Below are positions 54,806 to 64,000 of a stretch of 64,000 nt of DNA, in pieces. Each line of letters begins with the position of its first letter. Within the stretch, counting starts at the first letter, position 1. The position numbers and the translations under genes are program-made. The DNA is taken from assembly GCA_902520725.1 (NCBI GenBank), contig CABYPB010000004.1, positions 1 through 64,000 on the forward strand. Direction: 5' to 3'. Under the pieces are notes generated by a model. The model saw only the letters and a program-made list of their open reading frames with translations, was not told the origin of the DNA and did not search any database. The DNA is from an uncultured SAR86 cluster bacterium (lineage in GTDB: Bacteria; Pseudomonadota; Gammaproteobacteria; Magnimaribacterales; D2472).

Positions 54806-54843
54806 TTTTTTGTATTATCAATTGATGATAGTTACAAAAAATA
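54806..54843. repeat. AT-rich inverted repeat after ssrA
   Basis: The palindrome consists of TTTTTTGTA and TACAAAAAA outer arms with inner TATCA/TGATA arms around a 5-base loop. It lies directly after the tmRNA CCA end. Because its T run is on the 5' side and its A run on the 3' side in both directions, it does not have the form of an intrinsic terminator. It could act in tmRNA 3' processing or bind a regulator of the downstream receptor gene. Confidence 0.45.
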
Positions 54844-54902
54844 TGTATATAATTCAAACTGAATTCAGAATATTAACTTTAAAAATAGCCTAGGGGGCTT
54901 TT

Positions 54903-57164
54903 ATGAAACTTATTACGAAAATAATGTCTATTTCATTTTTGTTGTTCATTGCTTTTGATATAAATTCACAAGAAGATGAATCTAATATTTCAAGTAGTGT
55001 TTTAATTGAAGAAGTTGTAGTTACTGCAAGAAAAAAAGAAGAATCGGCTCAAAGCGTGCCTGTTGCTCTTACAGCTTTAAATCAAGAACAATTAGAAATC
55101 CTTAAATTTAGAGACTTTAATGATTTATCTGTAGGAATACCAAATGTTGCTATGGATGATATTGGTACAACAAAAGGTACTCAGAATTTTAGTATCAGAG
55201 GAATTGGTATTAATTCATCGATTGCGTCTGTTGAACCTGCTGTTGCAATTGTGGTTGATGGTGTATACATGGGCGTTAGTGCTGGAATGGTCTTTGATAT
55301 GTTTGACTTAGAAAGTATTGAAGTTTTAAGAGGTCCTCAAGGAACATTATTTGGTAAAAATTCAACGGGTGGTGCGATTCTTGTAAATACTGCTCTTCCA
55401 GGTGATGAAATAAAGCAAAAAGCAAGAGTTGCTTTTGAAGGAGGAGGCCCAGGTGGTAACAACTCTATTGTTCAATATAGTTATTCAGGACCTATCAGCG
55501 ATACTTTGAAGGCAAAAATTAGTCTTCATAGAAGCGATGACGAAGGTTACTTTAAAAATTCATTTGATGGATCAGATCATGGCCAGTTTGAACAAAATAC
55601 AGTCAGGCTAGCTTTTGTATATGAACCAAGTGATAAATTCGATATGACATTGAGAATAGAAAACAGTGATCAAGATGGAAGTGGTCCAGCTGCACAGTGT
55701 CATTTAGGAGCAAATGGGACTGGATGTCAGGCTGATGACGGAGCTGCAGTGCCAGCACCAAACAGCACCTTTGACAGAAATTCTCTAGACTTCAGTAATG
55801 ACAATGCAGGTTATCAAATTTCTGAAACAGATTTTGTAACTGCAACATTAAACTGGCATGTAGAGAATGGAACGTGGACTAATGTTTTCGGCAAAAGAGA
55901 ATATTCTCTAGAGGTTGACCTTGATGTTGATGCAAGATCAATTAGTTTCTTTGACGCGCCAGGATCTTCGTCAATGGAGCAAGTTAGTAATGAATTAAGA
56001 TACTCTGGTTCATTAACAGATAATCTAGATATCACTGCTGGTCTATTTATGTTCGATGCTGATGTAATGGTTTGGGACAATAGAGCATTAAGAGGTGCTC
56101 TTTATGCAGCTGCTGGTTTACCTGGCGTATTTTTATGGCAATCTGGTGGTGGTCTTCATAATGTTGAACAAACAGCTCTTTTTACGACATTGGATTATGC
56201 AGTCAATGATAATCTTTCTGTAAACATAGGTGTTAGATTAACTGATGAAGAGAAAGAAATCCATTTAGCTTCAATTAACAGAAATGTTGCAGTTGGTCCT
56301 ACTCCACCATGCAGCGTACCAGCTGGAACATGTACATTTGATTATGTCGATAATGATGCTTGGAAAACAACATCTCCAAAAATTGGTTTTACATATAACG
56401 CTGGTGAAAGCTCAATGATGTATGGTTATTGGACAAGAGTTTTTAAATCTGGTGGTTATAACTTAAGAAATAGTGTTGATTTAGCAACTTTTCCAGATGC
56501 ATCACCTAAAGCAGATGACGAAATAGTTGAAACTCTTGAGTTTGGTATGAAAACAGACTTTGAAAAAGGTAGGCTAAACTGGGCTTTATTCAATACTATG
56601 GTAGATGATTCTCAAAGAATGACTAATATTCAAGATCCAGTCAGTGGTGTTGCTCAGGTAGTTAAGAATGCTGGTGATATCGCTTACAGAGGCTTTGAAG
56701 TGGATGGAGTTTATTTAATTTCAGATGTTGTAACCATGGTTGCATCAGTGGGATATGTTCATTCAAAATATGAAAACTTAATTTCTGACTTGAATGGTGA
56801 TTTTATAATAAATGCATTGGATTATGCTCTTGAAATTCCTAGAGCAGCTCCTCTTACATATAGCATTGGTTTTAATGTCGATGGAAATATAGGTTCTTGG
56901 CAGTCAATATCAAGATTTAGTTTTTATCACAGAGATAAGTCTTTCTACAATGAAAACAATCAAGGATATATAAATGAACAGGATATTTTAAATCTTGGAT
57001 ATGACGTCTATTCACCTGATGGAAAAATCAATATTGGAATATATGCTAAAAATCTTAAGAATGAGGTTAAACATGGTGGTGACACTAATTTAAGCTTTGG
57101 TGGTACTTTTGCACCATTGGCAAAAGGCAAAATTGTTGGAGCTGAAGTAGTTTATAAATTCTAA
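54903..57164 (+). CDS. TonB-dependent outer-membrane receptor
   Basis: A 753-aa receptor that imports a large or scarce substrate with energy from TonB. Signal peptide about 1-22; TonB box IEEVVVTARKKEESAQSVPVALT near residue 35. The plug domain (about 50-165) contains SIRGIGINSS, VDGVYMGV and IEVLRGPQGTLFGKNSTGGAILV, followed by a 22-stranded barrel with the typical aromatic end (VVYKF). The sequence is of the broad group often annotated as receptors for siderophores, vitamins or plant/algal compounds; no substrate can be assigned. A GGGGG-containing ribosome-binding site precedes the ATG, and a terminator follows. Confidence 0.93.
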   Translation: MKLITKIMSISFLLFIAFDINSQEDESNISSSVLIEEVVVTARKKEESAQSVPVALTALNQEQLEILKFRDFNDLSVGIPNVAMDDIGTTKGTQNFSIRGIGINSSIASVEPAVAIVVDGVYMGVSAGMVFDMFDLESIEVLRGPQGTLFGKNSTGGAILVNTALPGDEIKQKARVAFEGGGPGGNNSIVQYSYSGPISDTLKAKISLHRSDDEGYFKNSFDGSDHGQFEQNTVRLAFVYEPSDKFDMTLRIENSDQDGSGPAAQCHLGANGTGCQADDGAAVPAPNSTFDRNSLDFSNDNAGYQISETDFVTATLNWHVENGTWTNVFGKREYSLEVDLDVDARSISFFDAPGSSSMEQVSNELRYSGSLTDNLDITAGLFMFDADVMVWDNRALRGALYAAAGLPGVFLWQSGGGLHNVEQTALFTTLDYAVNDNLSVNIGVRLTDEEKEIHLASINRNVAVGPTPPCSVPAGTCTFDYVDNDAWKTTSPKIGFTYNAGESSMMYGYWTRVFKSGGYNLRNSVDLATFPDASPKADDEIVETLEFGMKTDFEKGRLNWALFNTMVDDSQRMTNIQDPVSGVAQVVKNAGDIAYRGFEVDGVYLISDVVTMVASVGYVHSKYENLISDLNGDFIINALDYALEIPRAAPLTYSIGFNVDGNIGSWQSISRFSFYHRDKSFYNENNQGYINEQDILNLGYDVYSPDGKINIGIYAKNLKNEVKHGGDTNLSFGGTFAPLAKGKIVGAEVVYKF

Positions 57165-57174
57165 ATATCTATTC

Positions 57175-57211
57175 AAAACGGCAGCTATCAACTTAGTTGC
57201 CGTTTTTTTTT
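57175..57211 (+). terminator. Intrinsic terminator of the TonB-dependent receptor gene
   Basis: An inverted repeat with arms AAAACGGCAGCT and AGTTGCCGTTTT (12 bp including one G:U) and an 8-base loop, running into a stretch of nine T residues. It starts 11 bases after the receptor stop codon. Confidence 0.9.
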
Positions 57212-57221
57212 ATAAAAACAA

Positions 57222-57250
57222 TAGACATAAGCTGATTAGCTAATTAAACT
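57222..57250 (+). promoter_or_regulatory. Promoter of rpsT
   Basis: TAGACA (57222-57227, five of six) and TAAACT (57245-57250, four of six) are 17 bases apart. Transcription would start near 57257, leaving a leader of about 16 nt before the rpsT ATG. Confidence 0.5.
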
Positions 57251-57272
57251 AGCGGACTAAATTTAAATTAAT

Positions 57273-58554
<1,282 letters not shown>

Positions 58555-58812
58555 TTATTGAGGAATAACGTTTGCTGTTTTTCTTTTTTTAGGGCCTTTG
58601 TATGAAAAATGAACCATGCCGGATGCTTTAGCAAAAAGAGTATCATCTTTTCCGATACCAACATTAAGACCAGGATGAGTGTTGGTTCCTCTTTGACGAA
58701 TAAGAATCTCTCCTGCTTTGACTATTTGGCCTCCAAAGCGTTTTACACCAAGTCTTTTGGAGTTGGAATCTCTACCGTTCTTACTTGAACCACCTGCTTT
58801 CTTATGTGCCAT
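58555..58812 (-). CDS. rpmA: 50S ribosomal protein L27
   Basis: L27 lies near the peptidyl-transferase centre. The 85-aa protein begins [20 protein letters not shown] and contains [21 protein letters not shown], the family core. The start codon overlaps the rplU stop (TAATG). The N-terminus matches the E. coli form and has no cleavable extension. Confidence 0.98.
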   Translation of the reverse strand: MAHKKAGGSSKNGRDSNSKRLGVKRFGGQIVKAGEILIRQRGTNTHPGLNVGIGKDDTLFAKASGMVHFSYKGPKKRKTANVIPQ

Positions 58813-59132
58813 TATTTACTCTCTAATTTTATATTCTTGATCTCAACCTGAGAATGTTTTGCTCTATGTCCAGATTTTCTCATACTATGCTTCCTTCTTC
58901 TAAAACGCAATATGGTAATTTTTTCTGATTTAACAGTATCTTTTATCTCTGCTGTCACTTTAACATTAGAAAGATAAGGCTGTCCCACCTCAACATTTTC
59001 ACCGTCAACATACAATAAAACATTATCAAAAGTAATTTTTTTACCAACTTCTTCCTTTAGAAGATCTACTGACAAAATCATACCCTTTTCTACTTTATGT
59101 TGTTTGCCACCTGTTTCTATAACTGCATACAT
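58812..59132 (-). CDS. rplU: 50S ribosomal protein L21
   Basis: L21 binds 23S rRNA. The start is the ATG at 59130-59132 ([17 protein letters not shown]), preceded at 8 bases by AAGGA; a longer frame to 59156 adds eight non-homologous residues. The product is 106 aa and ends with the basic motif [23 protein letters not shown]. First gene of the rplU-rpmA-obgE operon. Confidence 0.98.
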   Translation of the reverse strand: MYAVIETGGKQHKVEKGMILSVDLLKEEVGKKITFDNVLLYVDGENVEVGQPYLSNVKVTAEIKDTVKSEKITILRFRRRKHSMRKSGHRAKHSQVEIKNIKLESK

Positions 59133-59156
59133 AATATAATCCTTAAAAGCTCGCAA

Positions 59157-59185
59157 AATATACGCTTTAATGAAGAATTTATCAA
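59157..59185 (-). promoter_or_regulatory. Promoter of rplU-rpmA-obgE
   Basis: On the minus strand TTGATA (59180-59185, five of six) and TATATT (59157-59162, five of six) are exactly 17 bases apart. The -10 is followed by GCG, resembling a discriminator, and the leader to the rplU ATG is about 18 nt. One of the best sigma-70 matches in the window. Confidence 0.7.
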
Positions 59186-59222
59186 TACTTAGGTTACATT
59201 TTGATTAATTAAATACAACCAT

Positions 59223-60167
59223 ATGAATATAAACAAAAAAATTTCAAATGATTTAAAACTTGTTGAAAAACTCATTAAGAAAGATATAAGTAAAGAGAAA
59301 ACAATATCTGGACTTTATAAATATATTTTTAAGTCAAACGGCAAGAAAATTAGGGCAAGACTTAACCTTATAGCGTCATCAAAGAATCTAAATAAAAATA
59401 GAATTAAGTTAGCATCTGTTATTGAATTATTACATACAGCAACATTGATTCATGATGATGTTGTCGATGATTCTGCTGTACGAAGAGGTACTAAATCTGT
59501 TAATAAATTATGGACCAATTCTCATGGTGTCTTAATTGGTGATTATATCTACTCAAAAGCTTTTATGTATATGGTCGATATAGGTAACAAAAAAATACTT
59601 GAGGAGCTTGCTATTGCAACTAATGATATTTCTCAGGGTGAGTTAATACAATTAGATGCTATTCGAAATTTAAATATTACGCTTCAAAAGTTAAAAAAAA
59701 TTAGTTATTACAAAACTGGAAGGCTTTTTGAAGCAGCTGCTAAAACAGGCGCAATAAATTCAAATGAAAATCAAGCATTCATATTTAATATAAGTGAGTG
59801 TGCAAAATATCTTGGCATATTGTTCCAAATTAAAGATGACTTGCTTGATTACTCTGATAATAAAAAAATAGGTAAGCCTGTTTTTCAAGATATAAAAGAA
59901 GGTAAAGTTACGTATCCATTCTTTTATGCCTATCAAAAAGCCAATGGTAAAGAAAAAAAGATTTTAAAAGAGCTTCTTTATTCTTCAAAAAAAATTAGAA
60001 GAAAGGATTTAGAGCTTATTGAAAGTTTGAGTGGAATAAAAAAAACTGAACAATTAGCAAATCATTATCATAAAAAAACTATTGAATGTGCAAAAAAAAT
60101 AAAGAACCTAGATATCAGAGAAGAAATGATAGAATTATCTAATAATGCTCTTAATAGGGAAAAATGA
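59223..60167 (+). CDS. ispB: Polyprenyl (octaprenyl-type) diphosphate synthase
   Basis: Makes the isoprenoid side chain of ubiquinone. The 314-aa trans-prenyltransferase has the first Asp-rich motif [15 protein letters not shown] near residue 78 and the second [10 protein letters not shown] near residue 203, with [14 protein letters not shown] at the N-terminus. It is divergent from rplU, the same pairing as in E. coli. It overlaps fabA by 4 bases. Chain length cannot be read from sequence with certainty. Confidence 0.93.
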   Translation: MNINKKISNDLKLVEKLIKKDISKEKTISGLYKYIFKSNGKKIRARLNLIASSKNLNKNRIKLASVIELLHTATLIHDDVVDDSAVRRGTKSVNKLWTNSHGVLIGDYIYSKAFMYMVDIGNKKILEELAIATNDISQGELIQLDAIRNLNITLQKLKKISYYKTGRLFEAAAKTGAINSNENQAFIFNISECAKYLGILFQIKDDLLDYSDNKKIGKPVFQDIKEGKVTYPFFYAYQKANGKEKKILKELLYSSKKIRRKDLELIESLSGIKKTEQLANHYHKKTIECAKKIKNLDIREEMIELSNNALNREK

Positions 60168-60688
60168 CTTTTAATCAAAAAAATCATTATAAAAAAAATG
60201 AGCTTGTTGCATGTTCAAATGGTGAGCTATTCACAAAAGATGGTGATGGAAGACTGCCATCAGATCAAATGCTAATGTTTGATGAAATTATTAACATAGA
60301 TGATCATTCAGGTTCTCATAATAACGGTTCAATTGAAGCGATTCTTCATGTAAAACCTGATTTATGGTTTTTTGATTGTCATTTCAAGGAAGATCCTGTT
60401 ATGCCGGGGTGTCTTGGCTTAGATGCAATGTGGCAGCTTTTGGGTTTTTATCTTTTATGGACTGGCTTACCTGGCATTGGAAGAGCGCTTGGTGCAGACA
60501 ACATTAAATTCTTTGGTCAAGTTCTTCCTAGTGCAAAAATAGTTACATATAGATTAGATATTAAAAGAGTTATAAATAGAGGCGCTATAGTTGGTCTTGC
60601 TGATGGTGAGATGTATGTCGATGGTAAAAAGATCTATACTGCTGAAAAACTTAAAGTTGGATTATTTAAAGATCCAAGTAATTTTTGA
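60164..60688 (+). CDS. fabA: 3-hydroxydecanoyl-[ACP] dehydratase/isomerase FabA
   Basis: FabA introduces the cis double bond at C10 in anaerobic-type unsaturated fatty acid synthesis. The 174-aa hot-dog protein has the catalytic His in [12 protein letters not shown] and Asp in [16 protein letters not shown]. The C-terminal half contains [15 protein letters not shown]. It overlaps fabB as TGATG, the standard fabAB pair. Confidence 0.97.
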   Translation: MTFNQKNHYKKNELVACSNGELFTKDGDGRLPSDQMLMFDEIINIDDHSGSHNNGSIEAILHVKPDLWFFDCHFKEDPVMPGCLGLDAMWQLLGFYLLWTGLPGIGRALGADNIKFFGQVLPSAKIVTYRLDIKRVINRGAIVGLADGEMYVDGKKIYTAEKLKVGLFKDPSNF

Positions 60689-61896
60689 TGAAAAACGTAG
60701 TCATAACAGGTATTGGAATTAAGTCTTGCATTGGTAATAGTCATAATGAAGTTCTGACAAGTTTACAAAATGGAAAATCTGGAATTGTTTTTAATGAAAC
60801 TTATTCTAAAATGGGTTTTAGAAGTTGCGTCTCGGGATCTGTCAATATCAACCTATCTGATTATATTGACAGAAAGTTATTAAGATTTATGGGGGAATCA
60901 GCTGGATATGCTTATTTAGCAACAAAAGATGCTTTGATTATGGCAGGTATTGATGAAGAAAAGCTGGATTCTCCAAGAATTGGTATTGTTGCAGGATCTG
61001 GTGGTGCCTCAACTAGGGTTATGGTGGCAAGTGGAGATATAGCAAGAGAAAAAGGACCGAAAAGAATTGGGCCTTATGGAGTAACAAAAAGTATGTCTAG
61101 CTCAATATCAGCTATTATTGCCACTGCACTAAAATTGAAGGGTATTAATTATTCTATATCCTCAGCATGCGCAACTAGCGCTCATTGTATAGGACATGCT
61201 GCTGACTTAATAAAAAGCGGTCAGCAAGATATAGTTATTGCTGGAGGAAGTGATGATGAGCATTGGAGTTCTTCTTGTCTTTTTGATGCAATGGGCGCTC
61301 TGTCATCAAACTATAATTCAACACCAATGACAGCATCGAGACCATATGACTCAAATAGGGATGGCTTTGTAATCTCTGGTGGTGCTGGGATGGTAATACT
61401 TGAAGAAGAGGAACACGCAAAAAAGAGAGGTGCTAAAATCTTGGCAAAATTGTCTGGATACTTTGCCAATTCAGACGGATACGATATGGTTGCGCCATCT
61501 GGTGAGGGAGCTTTAAGATGTATGGAGGGAGCAATCAAACAATCTAAAGTAAAAATAGATTATATAAACACTCATGGTACAAGTACGCCTGTTGGAGATG
61601 CTGCTGAGTTGAATGCCATCAAGCAACTATTTAATTCAGATGCTCCTATGATTAGCTCTACAAAGTCAATGACCGGTCATTCTCTGGGTGCTACAGGTGC
61701 CCATGAAGCAATATATTCAATCATAATGATTAATGAAAACTTTATAGCACCATCAATTAATATTGAATCATTGTGTGAAGAAGCAAAGGGTCTTGATGTT
61801 GTTACTGAGACAAAAGAAGCAACGATAGAGAATATACTAAGCAACTCTTTTGGTTTTGGTGGAACTAATGCAAGTCTAGTTATTAGTAGGTATTAA
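60688..61896 (+). CDS. fabB: 3-oxoacyl-[ACP] synthase I FabB
   Basis: FabB elongates the unsaturated acyl-ACP made by FabA. The start is ATG at 60688; a TTG one codon earlier is inside fabA. The 402-aa condensing enzyme has the catalytic Cys in SSACATSAHCIG, His in NTHGTSTPVGD and His in TGHSLGATGAHE. The C-terminal NSFGFGGTNASLV is also present. Its stop overlaps the convergent oxidoreductase stop by 4 bases. Confidence 0.97.
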   Translation: MKNVVITGIGIKSCIGNSHNEVLTSLQNGKSGIVFNETYSKMGFRSCVSGSVNINLSDYIDRKLLRFMGESAGYAYLATKDALIMAGIDEEKLDSPRIGIVAGSGGASTRVMVASGDIAREKGPKRIGPYGVTKSMSSSISAIIATALKLKGINYSISSACATSAHCIGHAADLIKSGQQDIVIAGGSDDEHWSSSCLFDAMGALSSNYNSTPMTASRPYDSNRDGFVISGGAGMVILEEEEHAKKRGAKILAKLSGYFANSDGYDMVAPSGEGALRCMEGAIKQSKVKIDYINTHGTSTPVGDAAELNAIKQLFNSDAPMISSTKSMTGHSLGATGAHEAIYSIIMINENFIAPSINIESLCEEAKGLDVVTETKEATIENILSNSFGFGGTNASLVISRY

Positions 61897-62972
61897 TAAA
61901 GATTCAATAAAGCATCTTTGGTATACGGAATAACATCGTTAAGTCTACCCTCTTTCATTTTTACTACCCATTCATAGTCAGATAATAATGCTCTTCCAAC
62001 TGCAATAAGATCGTATTTTTGTTTTTTAATGTCATCTAGAGCTTTATCGATGCTAGTTGGGGTAGCAGGCGCTGTCATATCAATAAAATCAGAATCTAGT
62101 CCAACACTTCCAACACCAATAGTTGGAATATTTGAAATTTTCTTTGTCCAGTATGCTAAATTTTCATCTGAGCCTTCAAATTCACTTTCCCAAAACCTTC
62201 TCATGCTTGAATGAAGAAAATCTAGCCCAGCTTCTACAGGTGGCATTAATATTTTTTTAAGATCATCTGGGGTTGAAGCAAGTTTTGCACTAAAATCATG
62301 CTGCTTCCATTGAGAAAATCTTAATCCAACAATGAATTGGTCATCTACGTTTTCTTTAACTGCTTTGATAATATCTGAAACAAATTGAGAACGTTTTTGA
62401 ATTGAACCACCATACGAATCCTCACGAATATTTGTGCCGCCCCATAAAAAATTATCTATTAGGTATCCGTGAGCCCCATGAATTTCCACCCCATCAAATC
62501 CAAGTTCCTGGCATATTTTTGCATCTGATGCATATGCGTCAATTGTTTCTTTTATATCTTGTAAAGTCATTTCATGGGCAACTTTTTTGCCAGGTTTGAC
62601 TAAACCAGAAGCTGTGTATCCAGGAACTTCAGGATTTGGTTGCATACCAAGCTTTCTAAAACCTCCACAATGCCAAAGCTGAGCTATTACAGCTCCATTA
62701 TTATTTTTTATGCCATCAACTACTTTTTTCCAACCTTCTCTAGCTTTGTTAGTATCTAATCTTGGAACATTTGGGTAAGCGCTTGATGCAATATGGCTTA
62801 CCTCAATTCCTTCAGTAATTATTAACCCCACTTCGGCCTTAGCACGCCTTGCATAATAAGAAATAACATCACTTGTTGGTATACCTCCAGGTGATTGATT
62901 CCTTGTCATTGGAGCCATTACAACCCTATTTCTTAAGATTAAGTTTTTTAATTTATATTCATCAAAAAGCAT
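61893..62972 (-). CDS. NADH:flavin oxidoreductase, Old Yellow Enzyme family
   Basis: A 359-aa FMN-dependent TIM barrel. VVMAPMTRNQSPGGIPTSDVISYYARRA gives the family N-terminus. IAQLWHCGG carries the substrate-proximal His/Trp region, and DGVEIHGAHGYLIDNFLW the conserved HGAHGY motif. AVGRALLSDYEW is the phosphate-binding end. Members reduce electrophilic alkenes; a single-domain protein of this length resembles enoate reductases or N-ethylmaleimide reductases rather than the longer dienoyl-CoA reductase. It may form a unit with the downstream-strand crotonase 9 bases upstream. Confidence 0.88.
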   Translation of the reverse strand: MLFDEYKLKNLILRNRVVMAPMTRNQSPGGIPTSDVISYYARRAKAEVGLIITEGIEVSHIASSAYPNVPRLDTNKAREGWKKVVDGIKNNNGAVIAQLWHCGGFRKLGMQPNPEVPGYTASGLVKPGKKVAHEMTLQDIKETIDAYASDAKICQELGFDGVEIHGAHGYLIDNFLWGGTNIREDSYGGSIQKRSQFVSDIIKAVKENVDDQFIVGLRFSQWKQHDFSAKLASTPDDLKKILMPPVEAGLDFLHSSMRRFWESEFEGSDENLAYWTKKISNIPTIGVGSVGLDSDFIDMTAPATPTSIDKALDDIKKQKYDLIAVGRALLSDYEWVVKMKEGRLNDVIPYTKDALLNLY

Positions 62973-62981
62973 GGATATTTT

Positions 62982-63857
62982 CTAATCTTCATTATTAAAT
63001 TGTGATTTTCTCCATGGAAAATCAGAGGGTAAGTCAGATGATATTTTATTTTTAAAATGTGCTTCTCTTTTCTCTAAAAAAGACATAACTCCCTCTTTAG
63101 CATCCTCAGAAGCTCCCCTTGAATCTATTAACTTGCTTTCTATGATATGAGAATTTTCTGGATTATTATCTGCAGATAATGACCATAGCATATGTCTTGT
63201 CATTGCTACTGAAACTGGTGCACTTGAATTACAAAATAAATCAGAAATTTCAATAGCTTTTGTTATAAGTTCGTTATCTTCAACTAAGTAGTTAACTAAG
63301 CCAATTCTTAGTGCTTCATTTGAATCAATAATTTTTCCTGAATAACATAATTCCAGTGCCATAGGTATGCCAACAATTTTTGGTAGAAACCAACTTGCGC
63401 ATCCATCAGGGACAATGCCTCTTTTTGCAAAAACAAATCCAAATCTTGAGCTTTTGGCAGCAATTCTTGCATCAGTTGGGAGTTGCATAGTAGCACCTAC
63501 TCCAATAGCATCTCCGTTACAGGCTGAAATAACTGGTTTGAGGGAATCATAAATCTTTAAATTTAATATTCCTCCAGCATCACGTCTAAAATCTGAAATA
63601 TATTTTGCTTTTGTATCAAAACTTTTATCAAATGTTTTTTCTCCACCTGATAGATCTGCCCCTGCACAAAAAGCTTTTCCTGAACCTGTTAGAACGAGTG
63701 ATTTAATATTGTCATCAGAATTTGTTAAATCAATAGCATCAAGCATATCCTCTAACATTTGCATATTAAACGCATTTAGTTTTTCAGGCCTGTTTAATTT
63801 AAGAATCGCTACTGAATTTACTTCTTCAAGAGAAATAGTTTCGTATTCTTTTAACAA
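62982..63857 (-). CDS. Enoyl-CoA hydratase/isomerase family protein
   Basis: A 291-aa crotonase-fold protein. GSGKAFCAGADLSGG forms the oxyanion hole, and CNGDAIGVGATMQLPTDARI the second conserved segment. The loop FAKRGIVPDGCASWFLPKIVG has PDG in place of the classical Glu, suggesting isomerase or other crotonase chemistry. The only start available at the right place is TTG (63855-63857), 9 bases after the ssb stop, without a clear ribosome-binding site. It is followed by an Old Yellow Enzyme gene; a joint role in CoA-ester metabolism is an inference. Confidence 0.83.
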   Translation of the reverse strand: MLKEYETISLEEVNSVAILKLNRPEKLNAFNMQMLEDMLDAIDLTNSDDNIKSLVLTGSGKAFCAGADLSGGEKTFDKSFDTKAKYISDFRRDAGGILNLKIYDSLKPVISACNGDAIGVGATMQLPTDARIAAKSSRFGFVFAKRGIVPDGCASWFLPKIVGIPMALELCYSGKIIDSNEALRIGLVNYLVEDNELITKAIEISDLFCNSSAPVSVAMTRHMLWSLSADNNPENSHIIESKLIDSRGASEDAKEGVMSFLEKREAHFKNKISSDLPSDFPWRKSQFNNED

Positions 63858-63866
63858 AATTTATAT

Positions 63867-64000
63867 TTAAAAAGGAATATCATCATCTGTTAAACCAGGT
63901 CCACTATCGTCTTCTGGAAATGGAGTGCTTGATGAGTCATTGGGCTGAGCTGGAGATTCTGAAGTATTTCTTGAGCCAAGCATAGTTAACTGATTTCCAA
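63867..64000 (-). CDS. ssb: Single-stranded DNA-binding protein, C-terminal part (runs off the window)
   Basis: Only the last 43 residues are in the window. They contain GNQLTMLGSRN, which ends the OB fold, a Pro/Ser/Asp-rich linker and the universal C-terminal tip DDDIPF that binds partner proteins such as HolC and RecO. The N-terminal OB domain lies beyond the right edge. Confidence 0.93.
   Translation of the reverse strand, partial: GNQLTMLGSRNTSESPAQPNDSSSTPFPEDDSGPGLTDDDIPF

Noticed and set aside
54806-54843. Intrinsic terminator for ssrA
   Set aside because: The hairpin is followed by A residues, not T residues, so it lacks the required T tail.
57165-57272. Attachment-site repeat of the ssrA 3' end downstream of the TonB receptor
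   Set aside because: No copy of the ssrA terminal sequence is present in this interval, and there is no integrase in the window.

Overview
The window looks like a stretch of a compact, AT-rich genome of a marine gammaproteobacterium. Gene orders are gammaproteobacterial and mostly closer to Pseudomonas than to E. coli: carA-carB-greA-rlmE-ftsH-glmM-tpiA-secG, lpxD-fabZ-lpxA-lpxB-rnhB-dnaE-tilS, rpsB-tsf-pyrH-frr-uppS-cdsA-dxr-rseP-bamA-skp, fur-grpE-dnaK-dnaJ-dapB, smpB-ssrA and pepA/lptF-lptG. Genes are packed, with many 1-14 nt overlaps (TAATG, ATGA, TGATG). Genes usual in these blocks are missing (folP, yhbY, accA, holC, recN, ratB), and several proteins are short (ValRS, DapB, TilS, CdsA). 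This points to a streamlined lineage such as SAR86; that assignment is an inference, since no rRNA is present.

Layout. 1-473: start of rimP, an initiator tRNA (minus) and tRNA-Leu(GAG) (plus), transcribed away from each other. 481-10196: minus-strand carAB-greA-rlmE-ftsH-glmM-tpiA-secG cluster (pyrimidine/arginine precursor, transcription fidelity, rRNA methylation, membrane proteolysis, cell-wall precursor, glycolysis, secretion). 10351-15678: plus-strand map-glnD-dapD-dapE. 15662-17696: a small basic protein, a POT peptide transporter and an RDD membrane protein. 17693-25600: lptG-lptF diverging from pepA-valS, then ElaA-type acetyltransferase, glutathione peroxidase, rimI and a probable holD. 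25632-29028: leuA, a crotonase and tilS. 29032-46346: a long minus-strand run for replication (dnaE, rnhB), lipid A (lpxB, lpxA, fabZ, lpxD), outer-membrane assembly (skp, bamA), rseP, isoprenoid and phospholipid enzymes (dxr, uppS, cdsA), and translation/UMP kinase genes (frr, pyrH, tsf, rpsB).

46484-54805: dapB, the chaperone operon dnaJ-dnaK-grpE behind a recognisable sigma-32 promoter, fur divergent from bamE, ratA, an NSS-type sodium-coupled transporter, a DUF3429-like membrane protein, then smpB and ssrA (tmRNA). 54903-64000: a TonB-dependent receptor with a good terminator, rpsT, the rplU-rpmA-obgE operon, ispB-fabA-fabB, an Old Yellow Enzyme family oxidoreductase, a second crotonase and the end of ssb.

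Almost everything is core metabolism. I saw no CRISPR array, insertion sequence, prophage, defence island or biosynthetic cluster, and no convincing new multi-gene system. The points that deserve attention are local: an rnhB frame with no standard start codon, a ValRS lacking its C-terminal end, an inverted tRNA-Leu, a 40-codon basic ORF wedged between two convergent genes, an acidic extension on ribosomal protein S2, and several promoters placed so close to the start codon that leaderless mRNAs are likely.
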